Origin: Abditibacteriota bacterium
Lineage (GTDB): Bacteria; Armatimonadota; UBA5829
Length of the DNA: 6,906 nt
Direction: 5' to 3'
Assembly (NCBI GenBank): GCA_017959625.1
Contig: JAGDAG010000282.1
Span: 1 to 6,906, forward strand
Below are positions 1 to 5,653 of the stretch, piece after piece. The position numbers were made by a program, and so were the translations under genes. Within the stretch, counting starts at the first letter, position 1. Every line of letters begins with the position of its first letter. Below the pieces are notes generated by a model. That model was not told the origin of the DNA, did no database searches, and was given only the letters and a program-made list of their open reading frames with translations.

Positions 1-693
1 ATCGGACAGCACTATATACATCTTGCCCGACTTCCGGACGTCCAGAGGCCTGCTGCCCACGGAGACCCATATCGTTTTGCCGTTGTGCTCCAGGACCCGC
101 AGGGCTCTGTATCTCTCCGGATCGACCGGAACAGACGTCAACTCGCAGTCCTTCGCATCTTCGAATATATCGAATTCCTTCAGGACAAAGCCGCTGCCCA
201 GGCTTTCGTCGAGCAGTGTGTCATAGCTCTCTGCAAAAGCCGCGGGGTCATCCAGATATCTGAAAACGAACATATTCACTCCGTCTATCTCGTCGGGGAC
301 CGAGATATCCCACACTTTGGGCTCGGGCTTTATCGTGTGGATATAGGCGATAAGTCCGGGAAAGGCAACGCCCGAGGTATCGTATATCCTCACATCCGGA
401 AGATGCTCCCGGGGTATAAAGGGCAGAGCTCCTTTTTTAAGGCTGTTGCCCAGAGCGTCCTCATAGTAAGGATTGAAGAAATCATGCTTTATAATGGGGT
501 TGAAGATCCTTATGCCCGTCACGATGTCCCGGGTTTCGCCGGTGTCCGCCGGGGCGTCCTGTCCCGGCGCCGTCACGGACTGCAGGGGAGCGGCCTGAGC
601 TTCTGACGCAGCCCTGCTTCCGGACATGCAGAAAGGAAAAACTGCCAGGGCTGCCAGGCAGGCAGCCGCAATGATCAATATAAATCTGTTCAT
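1..693 (-). CDS. Secreted protein of unknown function (N-terminal 231 codons, 3' end outside window)
   Basis: This open frame is uninterrupted from an ATG at 693 to the left edge of the window, so its C-terminus is missing. The start is well supported: a GGAGGT ribosome binding site (702-707) lies 8 nt upstream. Residues 1-28 look like an export signal: Asn2-Arg3, a hydrophobic core at about residues 4-21, then a possible signal peptidase I site after Ser-Arg-Ala28. Cys22 follows Phe-Pro-Phe, which is not a good lipobox, so a soluble secreted or periplasmic product is more likely than a lipoprotein. Residues 29-58 are rich in Ala, Pro, Gln, Asp and Thr and look like a flexible linker. From about residue 59 the chain appears globular, with alternating aromatic and hydrophobic stretches. 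I recognise no family or catalytic motif. Eight GC-rich codons aside, isoleucine is mostly AUA (about 10 of 18 by hand count). The gene has its own promoter region and lies behind the terminator of the glycosidase gene, so it is probably transcribed separately. Confidence 0.88.
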   Translation of the reverse strand, partial: MNRFILIIAAACLAALAVFPFCMSGSRAASEAQAAPLQSVTAPGQDAPADTGETRDIVTGIRIFNPIIKHDFFNPYYEDALGNSLKKGALPFIPREHLPDVRIYDTSGVAFPGLIAYIHTIKPEPKVWDISVPDEIDGVNMFVFRYLDDPAAFAESYDTLLDESLGSGFVLKEFDIFEDAKDCELTSVPVDPERYRALRVLEHNGKTIWVSVGSRPLDVRKSGKMYIVLSD

Positions 694-701
694 GGTATCA
701 C

Positions 702-707
702 ACCTCC
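702..707 (-). promoter_or_regulatory. Ribosome binding site of the secreted protein gene
   Basis: The minus strand reads GGAGGT, 8 nt before the ATG at 693. This is the strongest Shine-Dalgarno sequence in the window and fixes the start of the partial gene at the left edge. Confidence 0.85.
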
Positions 708-711
708 GTTT

Positions 712-728
712 GCCGCATATCCTGCGGC
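712..728 (-). promoter_or_regulatory. Leader hairpin just upstream of the ribosome binding site
   Basis: GCCGCA and TGCGGC form a perfect 6-bp stem around a 5-nt loop (GGATA on the minus strand). The stem ends 4 nt before the GGAGGT ribosome binding site. A second possible helix, AAACC/GGTTT with a 7-nt loop, lies a little further upstream at about 749-765. The leader expected from the promoter call is roughly 80 nt. These hairpins could modulate translation or stabilise the mRNA. I see no match to a riboswitch class that I know, and short stems of this kind also occur by chance. Confidence 0.4.
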
Positions 729-784
729 TGTGTTTATGGCCCGAAAACAAACCTTGCTCCGGTTTTGCTATACTACTTAATTAT

Positions 785-813
785 ATTATATCATAAAAAA
801 CAGCAGTATAATA
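785..813 (-). promoter_or_regulatory. Predicted extended -10 promoter for the secreted protein gene
   Basis: The minus strand carries TGATATAAT at 785-793: a consensus TATAAT box (785-790) preceded by the TGN extension of extended -10 promoters. A second TATAAT overlaps it at 780-785. The -35 region at about 808-814 is poor (TTATTA or TATTAT, at most 3 of 6 matches to TTGACA), which is common when the extended -10 is present. The setting is an AT-rich island of about 70 bp in otherwise GC-rich DNA. Transcription should begin near 777, giving a leader of roughly 80 nt. The call assumes a sigma70-like consensus applies in this organism. Confidence 0.55.
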
Positions 814-863
814 AAAAAGTCGAAAAAAAAAAAAACGACACGGGCCGGGCGCCGGGGGAACAG

Positions 864-902
864 AAAAAAAAACGGCGCCCCGGCAGCGAAACCGGGACGC
901 CG
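864..902 (-). terminator. Intrinsic terminator of the glycosidase lipoprotein gene
   Basis: Read on the minus strand, an 11-bp stem (arms 892-902 and 873-883, one U-G wobble, all other pairs Watson-Crick and nearly all GC) encloses an 8-nt loop. Nine T residues follow directly (872-864). The hairpin begins 11 nt after the TAA at 914-916. This is a textbook Rho-independent terminator and separates the glycosidase gene from the downstream secreted protein gene. A further 13-T run (835-823) lies beyond it but lacks a convincing stem of its own. Confidence 0.93.
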
Positions 903-913
903 GGCATTCCCCG

Positions 914-3472
914 TTATTTGCCGGCTTTTCTGACGGGCAGGCTGTCCCGGAGGACCCTGATCTCCTTTTTCTGGGTCTCGGTGGCGAAGCCGTCGCACAG
1001 ATAGTCCGCCCACAGGATGCCCGCGGCGTGGCCCTCCTCGTAGGCTATGCGCCAATAGGGATAGGCGGCGGCCAGCACGTGCATCATCATGCCCTTTTTG
1101 TGGGGGGCGTCCTCCGGCAGACCGTAGTGCACCGAATAATCGTTGCCGTAGGAATCGTTGAGGACTATGTCCCTCATGTGGTCAAACTGCATCAGATACC
1201 AGGTTGCCACCCCGGCTTCCCGGGCCTCCCGGCAGGCCTGCCTGAACACGGTGGGCGTGTAGGCTATGGTGGTGTAGTCCGTAAAAAAGTGGAGCACGTC
1301 CTTTTCCTTTACCGTGTCATACTTCAGGGCCTGGCGCCTCTGGGAATAGTATATATGCCTCAGGTCGCTGTCTTCCCCTTCCGGGTCGCCCTTCGCTATA
1401 AGGTTTGCCCCTTCGGTCCGCACCGAAAGCTCCGCGTTGGGCAGATACTTCTTTATCTCCCGGTTGCACCTGTCCAGAAAGGCCATACGCTGCTCCGTGC
1501 GGAAGGTGTCCAGGTCCTCCATGGCGGGGGACCAGTCGTAAAACACCGGATCGGCCGATCTCCACTGCGGATCGCGGTTGTGGTCAATGGCGTCCTGCAG
1601 GAAGGCCGAGGGCTTGATCTCTTCAAAGGTTTTAAAGCCGGACCCCCAGGCCTTGTTCACGGCTTCTATTGAGCCGTATTTCTTCCGGACCCACTCCCGG
1701 AACAGGGCGTCGGCGTCCGGGGCTATCTTTTCAAAGCGGTCGTTGACGTCATAGCGCATCCACCCCCAGCTGTCCTCCATCTCTATGGGCATCCTGCCGT
1801 CCCTGGTGGTGATCCAGTTATCGCCCCAGCGGTCATAGCAGAATTTCACCAGAGTGGCTATCCCTTCGGGGATATGCCCGTCGCTGTAGGTGCCGTCGGA
1901 GGTATATTCGGTGCCGTTCAGCAGGTTATGTATCTCCAGGGCAAAGCCGTTGAGCCCGGGATATACGCTCCAGCCCAGGCTTTTGAGGCCGGCCTTCTGC
2001 ATGCAATAGTCGAACCAGTAGCGGTAGCCCACCATAAGGGGCTCTACGATCCCTTTCTCCTTATAATACGTCAGTTCGCCGTTCCAGTAATGGGCCGCCG
2101 TATTGGAGATCACGTTGACGCCCATCTCCTTCATCTCCAGGGCTTCCTTCAGCATGCGTTCCTCCGCATAGGGGCCCAGCTGGAAATTCATCCTCATCCC
2201 CGGCATGGCCTGGGCCGCGATCACCGGCGCCTCCATACCGTCCTCCTCCACCACGAGGGTGTTCTCCGGGTTGTAGGGTATCTTCAGATGAGCCGTTTCC
2301 GTTTCCACCGGGATACGCGCGCAGGCTATCTTCTGCGGGTCCGTGAGCATCAGCCTCAGGGTGATGCACTCCGTCCAGGGAGCCGGCTGCAGATACATGG
2401 TCTTTTTTATCACTCTTTCTTCGCCCGCCGGCCTGTAATAGTCGAAGGAGGTCATGAATTCCTCAAAGGAAGACACGTAATCCGGCATCTTCTCCGAGGT
2501 GTCCGGCTTCAGGGCCTCGGTCTTTACCTTTGTCTGCCGGGGCTCCTTTTCCCCCCTGAGATACACCTTCAGGGTCTGGAAAGGCATGGCGCCCCATACG
2601 TTGCACCAGTAATCGTAGGTCTTGTTGATCCGGTAGCCGTAGTCCATGGTGATGACGTAATTGCCCTCCCTGAGCTGCCTGCCGGGCCAGCCGAAGGGAG
2701 TGGAACAGTCGAACTGGGTCCAGAACTCAAAACTCTCGCCGGGATATATATAATCCAGGTGCCGCTCCATCAGGTTGATGGGCCGGCAGCGCTCCTTCCA
2801 CATATCCTTGCCTTCGTCATCGACCTGCATTATCCAGGGCATGAACAGGCCCGCCCCGAAGCCTTCCGGATCCAGAATGGTGTTGCCCGTATTGGTCAGC
2901 CGGAACTTGAACCACACGCAGTCGGCGGCCCTGAAGACTCCGGAACGCACCAAAGGGTCCCGCCTGATGGGGGCGGCCGTCACGGGAAGAGCGGCCTTGG
3001 GGTCCTTTTGCATATAGGGGTAGGTCCCTGGCGTATAATCGCCGCTCACGGAGCCCAGATACTCCAGCTTTACCCGCATATTTCCCGGAACGGCCATATC
3101 GTAGGTGGCTTTTTTGCCGGTCCGTTTCGGGTCTTCAAAGGCAACGGCTTCAAAGGCGGCCCGCCTTTCCCCCGCCGGCAGAGTCAGGGTGTATTCCACC
3201 GGCACCATGTCGTAGGCGCGCACCCGTGAAGGCACGGAATATTCCGCCCTGTATTTCCCTATCTTCAGAACGCCCTCCGTTTTCGGCGCCTCGTCGTAGG
3301 AGTGATACCACCCGTTTTTCAGAGCGTCCTCCGAAAGCTTGTTATAGGAGATCAGCTCCCCGCCGGAGGCTTCGCTTTCCTCCGCCTTCCCGCAGCCTGT
3401 ACAGGCAAATACCAGCAGCGCCGCAAACAGCAATAATACCATGTATATCCTCATGAACCCTTGTGTTTTCAT
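914..3472 (-). CDS. Putative GH42-like (clan GH-A) glycoside hydrolase, lipoprotein, 852 aa
   Basis: Residues 7-27 form a lipoprotein signal: Arg8, a hydrophobic run at 9-23, then Cys-Thr-Gly-Cys with Cys27 the likely lipidated residue. Residues 40-420 look all-beta and probably form several beta-sandwich domains. From about 425 an alpha/beta barrel is suggested. Residues 437-456 read like a GH-A barrel repeat (Lys-Glu-Met-Gly-Val-Asn-Val-Ile). Residues 591-621 resemble GH42 beta-galactosidases: Phe-Arg-Glu-Trp, then Lys-Tyr-Gly at 598-600, Asn-Lys-Ala-Trp-Gly at 606-610, and a conserved-looking Glu-Ile-Lys-Pro. Glu564 or Glu566 is a candidate acid/base. The nucleophile Glu is not obvious, since the segment that would carry it has Asp732. 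The substrate is probably a plant or host glycan outside or at the surface of the cell, by inference. The annotated ATG has its GGAAGG only 2 nt away. Met7 and Met11 are alternatives, and Met11 has GAGG at 6 nt. The family assignment is moderate and the enzymatic activity uncertain. Confidence 0.8.
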   Translation of the reverse strand: MKTQGFMRIYMVLLLFAALLVFACTGCGKAEESEASGGELISYNKLSEDALKNGWYHSYDEAPKTEGVLKIGKYRAEYSVPSRVRAYDMVPVEYTLTLPAGERRAAFEAVAFEDPKRTGKKATYDMAVPGNMRVKLEYLGSVSGDYTPGTYPYMQKDPKAALPVTAAPIRRDPLVRSGVFRAADCVWFKFRLTNTGNTILDPEGFGAGLFMPWIMQVDDEGKDMWKERCRPINLMERHLDYIYPGESFEFWTQFDCSTPFGWPGRQLREGNYVITMDYGYRINKTYDYWCNVWGAMPFQTLKVYLRGEKEPRQTKVKTEALKPDTSEKMPDYVSSFEEFMTSFDYYRPAGEERVIKKTMYLQPAPWTECITLRLMLTDPQKIACARIPVETETAHLKIPYNPENTLVVEEDGMEAPVIAAQAMPGMRMNFQLGPYAEERMLKEALEMKEMGVNVISNTAAHYWNGELTYYKEKGIVEPLMVGYRYWFDYCMQKAGLKSLGWSVYPGLNGFALEIHNLLNGTEYTSDGTYSDGHIPEGIATLVKFCYDRWGDNWITTRDGRMPIEMEDSWGWMRYDVNDRFEKIAPDADALFREWVRKKYGSIEAVNKAWGSGFKTFEEIKPSAFLQDAIDHNRDPQWRSADPVFYDWSPAMEDLDTFRTEQRMAFLDRCNREIKKYLPNAELSVRTEGANLIAKGDPEGEDSDLRHIYYSQRRQALKYDTVKEKDVLHFFTDYTTIAYTPTVFRQACREAREAGVATWYLMQFDHMRDIVLNDSYGNDYSVHYGLPEDAPHKKGMMMHVLAAAYPYWRIAYEEGHAAGILWADYLCDGFATETQKKEIRVLRDSLPVRKAGK

Positions 3473-3483
3473 TTCCTTCCGCC

Positions 3484-3514
3484 AAAAAAAGCAGGGCGCC
3501 GGCGGCAGCCCTGC
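3484..3514 (-). terminator. Intrinsic terminator or attenuator between the ADP-ribosylglycohydrolase and glycosidase genes
   Basis: On the minus strand GCAGGGC (3514-3508) pairs perfectly with GCCCTGC (3497-3491). The stem can extend by three more GC pairs past a bulged T, leaving a 3-nt loop. Seven T residues follow (3490-3484). It begins 8 nt after the stop codon at 3523-3525, as a terminator should. Its T tract ends only 11 nt before the annotated ATG of the next gene. No promoter fits between, so it may act as partial or regulated termination, or as a 3' end that stabilises the upstream message. Confidence 0.85.
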
Positions 3515-3522
3515 AAGTATCG

Positions 3523-4872
3523 TTATTTTCTGCTCAGTTCTTCGGTAAGAGCGGCCATCTCGCTCACCTTCACGTTGTTGTAGCCCGCAAGGGCGGTCTC
3601 CAGAGTGTCGTTCACGGGCCCCGTCCAGCTTTCGGGGATAGCCTTGCCCCCCAGCACTATGCCCAGCACGCTGCCGGCGGTAGCGCCGTTGCAGTCTGTG
3701 TCGAAGCCGGGGAACACGCTGTAGAACACCGTTTTGGAGAAGTCCTTTTCACCCCACAAAAGGGCGGCCGTCACTATCTCCGCGTTGGAGATGGTATGGC
3801 ACCAGTGATGCCCGTGGTTTTCGTTCCAGCGGGAGGCGATATCCTCCGCCGCCTGTTCAAAGCTTATGCCGCTGTCATACAGATCCAGCATGCGGCTGAC
3901 GGCCCTGTGAAGGCGGCTCTTCGGCGGCACCGTTTTGAGCCCCGCCTTTATTATTTCCTTCATATCCGAAAGAGAAAAAGCCGCAGCCATCATGGCGGCC
4001 GCCCACATCTCTCCGTAGATGCCGTTCTTCACGTGGCTTATGCAGGCGTCCCGCCAGGCGTATCCCGCTGCCTGCTCCGGTTTGCCGGGAGACACCCAGC
4101 CCCAGAAGTCCGCTCTTATCTGGGCGCCTATCCACTCGCGGTAGGGGTTCCGGAAGCTTGCGCTGGCGGGAGGCTCCGTCATATTGCACAGGTTCTTATA
4201 CGCCACCCGTTCCGCCGTGCAGACCGCTCCGAAGGGCACGTAGCCCAGCCAGGTGGCAGCCACGTCCTCGGGAGTAAAGTCTTTGCCGTGGTTTTTGAAG
4301 CATATCAGGTTTATCACCGGATAATTGAGATCGTCGTCGGTTATGGCGCCGTTCATATTTTCATGGCAGATACGGTCGGTCCAATCAGGTATGCCGCATT
4401 CCTTTATAAGCTCCGGATCCACTCCCCTGTAGCTTATGTAATGGACGGGAGGATAGTTGTCCGTCTCCTTCAGATATTTGGACACCATCCACTTCCGCCG
4501 CCCCTCAAAGGGCTTTCCGAAGGTGCAGCCGCAGATGCGGCCCAGCCACGCCCCCAGAAACTTGTCCGAAAGGGCTTCGCCTGCGGGGGCAGGCATATCC
4601 TTTATGCCTTCCGCTTCTTTTTTTATCTCTTCGAGACAGGAGGGCTCCCGCAGCTCCGGATCGAGACACAAAAGCGCGGCGCTTTTGTCCAGAAGAGCCT
4701 CCGCGTCCTTTTGGGCCTCCGGAGTGAACAGATCGGTTTTTTCCAGCCGGTCGAATTCCTTTTCCAGAGGGGTTATATCCTTTCCTTCATCCTTGCACTG
4801 CAGCCTTTCCACGGCGATATCGCCGCAGCCGATATATGCCCATACGTTTCTCTCTAACCAGGTTTTTTTCAT
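3523..4872 (-). CDS. ADP-ribosylglycohydrolase (DraG-like) family protein, 449 aa
   Basis: The family removes ADP-ribose from proteins or small molecules using two metal ions. Many members sit in bacterial carbohydrate loci, where their substrate is unknown. The hallmark segments are present in order. Gly107-Ala-Trp-Leu-Gly-Arg, with Gly115 and Pro121-Phe-Glu, is the N-terminal glycine-rich motif. Thr178-Asp-Asp-Asp181 is the metal-binding TDD motif, with Asp in place of the usual final Thr. Residues 272-299 hold the helix with Arg-Asp and His280, Asn-Gly-Ile-Tyr-Gly-Glu-Met. Gly389-Phe-Asp-Thr-Asp393 followed by Asn-Gly-Ala and Gly-Ser-Val-Leu-Gly is the C-terminal metal motif. The key acidic residues are therefore intact. 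A helical N-terminal extension of about 100 residues precedes the core, longer than in classical DraG. No signal peptide is seen, so the protein is cytoplasmic. The start is supported by AAGGA 8 nt upstream (4881-4885). It is the last gene of the operon before a terminator. Confidence 0.93.
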   Translation of the reverse strand: MKKTWLERNVWAYIGCGDIAVERLQCKDEGKDITPLEKEFDRLEKTDLFTPEAQKDAEALLDKSAALLCLDPELREPSCLEEIKKEAEGIKDMPAPAGEALSDKFLGAWLGRICGCTFGKPFEGRRKWMVSKYLKETDNYPPVHYISYRGVDPELIKECGIPDWTDRICHENMNGAITDDDLNYPVINLICFKNHGKDFTPEDVAATWLGYVPFGAVCTAERVAYKNLCNMTEPPASASFRNPYREWIGAQIRADFWGWVSPGKPEQAAGYAWRDACISHVKNGIYGEMWAAAMMAAAFSLSDMKEIIKAGLKTVPPKSRLHRAVSRMLDLYDSGISFEQAAEDIASRWNENHGHHWCHTISNAEIVTAALLWGEKDFSKTVFYSVFPGFDTDCNGATAGSVLGIVLGGKAIPESWTGPVNDTLETALAGYNNVKVSEMAALTEELSRK

Positions 4873-4880
4873 ATCGTTTT

Positions 4881-4885
4881 TCCTT
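4881..4885 (-). promoter_or_regulatory. Ribosome binding site of the ADP-ribosylglycohydrolase family gene
   Basis: AAGGA lies 8 nt before the ATG at 4872, in the 22-nt gap after the membrane protein gene. It fixes this start and shows independent ribosome loading within the operon. Confidence 0.75.
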
Positions 4886-4894
4886 AAATAATAT

Positions 4895-5653
4895 TTATTG
4901 TTCCGTGACTTTTTCCGCCCGTTTGCGTTTTATGGCGCGGAGAAGAAGAAATATGATAAAGGCCATCGCCGGAAGCATCAGGATCTTACCGGCGGTATAA
5001 TGCCAGGTCTCCCCGACGGCGGGGAGCCATTCGTTCACCAGAAAATTGAAGCGCCCTATAAACAGGGTCATACGCCCCATCACCGTGGCTCCGAAAATGG
5101 CGCCGAAGCCTATCATCAGAAACCAGCGTCCCCAGGCGGCGGAACGGGCAAGGAACCTGTTCTTGCTGTCGAAGCTGAAGAAAAAGTATGCCATGGACGT
5201 AAACAGCAGCGCGTAGAACACCAGCACGTTGAGGGTGTCCCACACTGTCATCCCGCTTCCCGCCAGGGGCTTCATGGATTTCAGGATCTGGGGCATATAT
5301 ATCTCCGCAAACTCCCTGAACAGGCCTCCCGCCGCCATTCCCATGAACAGGCCGAATATCAGACGGGATATCCAGACGTGCTTTTTGGAATAGGTGAAAT
5401 AAAACATACTGCCCAAAACCAGGGCAAAGACCCAATACCACAGGCCCTCCACGGTCATTTTGTCCCACCACATGGGCTTCAGCACCTGGGACCAGGTGAT
5501 ATAGACACCCAGCCCCGCTGCGGCGCCCAGGAAAACGTGTTCGAAAAACCTGTAGAACCTGTTTTCCGAAAACAGTATGCTGTAAACGGCAAAGGTGGAA
5601 AGAGCCCCCAGCCACACTATGATCAGCGGGGAATGCGCCTCGAGAAACTTCAT
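4895..5653 (-). CDS. Integral membrane protein with about seven spans, unknown function, 252 aa
   Basis: This is a polytopic inner-membrane protein. I place hydrophobic spans at about residues 8-28, 37-57, 70-88, 95-115, 137-160, 174-196 and 222-240. The tail from 239 (Arg-Ala-Ile-Lys-Arg-Lys-Arg) is strongly basic and therefore probably cytoplasmic. Polar loops are short. Residues within or near the membrane that could matter include Glu38-His39, Arg113-Glu114, Glu117 and Arg194. I recognise no transporter, enzyme or channel signature. Its ATG overlaps the stop of the upstream gene as ATGA, and an AAGGAG ribosome binding site lies inside that gene's end, so the two are very likely translated in step and may form a complex. 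The short gap to the next gene also places it in the operon. The reading frame and membrane nature are certain; the role is unknown. Confidence 0.9.
   Translation of the reverse strand: MKFLEAHSPLIIVWLGALSTFAVYSILFSENRFYRFFEHVFLGAAAGLGVYITWSQVLKPMWWDKMTVEGLWYWVFALVLGSMFYFTYSKKHVWISRLIFGLFMGMAAGGLFREFAEIYMPQILKSMKPLAGSGMTVWDTLNVLVFYALLFTSMAYFFFSFDSKNRFLARSAAWGRWFLMIGFGAIFGATVMGRMTLFIGRFNFLVNEWLPAVGETWHYTAGKILMLPAMAFIIFLLLRAIKRKRAEKVTEQ

Noticed and set aside
85..606. Plus-strand open frame antisense to the secreted protein gene
   Set aside because: The minus strand has a signal peptide, a strong ribosome binding site and a promoter; the plus-strand frame has no support.
836..860. Possible second terminator before the 13-T run on the minus strand
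   Set aside because: The preceding GC-rich stretch gives only short, competing stems, and none sits directly against the T run.
765..1055. Short open frames on both strands through the poly-A/terminator region
   Set aside because: They are made of homopolymer runs and the terminator stem (Lys or Phe runs) and have no plausible product.
1874..3229. Long plus-strand open frame (451 codons) antisense to the glycosidase gene
   Set aside because: It lies wholly inside a gene with a clear signal peptide and GH42-like sequence. Its translation is low-complexity (His, Gly, Pro, Arg rich) with no domain, as expected of an antisense shadow in GC-rich DNA.
3463..4857. Long plus-strand open frame (464 codons) antisense to the ADP-ribosylglycohydrolase gene
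   Set aside because: The minus-strand frame carries all family motifs. The antisense frame has no recognisable domain and no ribosome binding site that I can see.
4885..4897. Perfect AT inverted repeat TAAATA-A-TATTTA over the stop codon of the membrane protein gene
   Set aside because: It is only AT pairs with a 1-nt centre, cannot form a stable RNA hairpin, and is likely chance in an AT-rich gap. An operator there would sit inside an operon.
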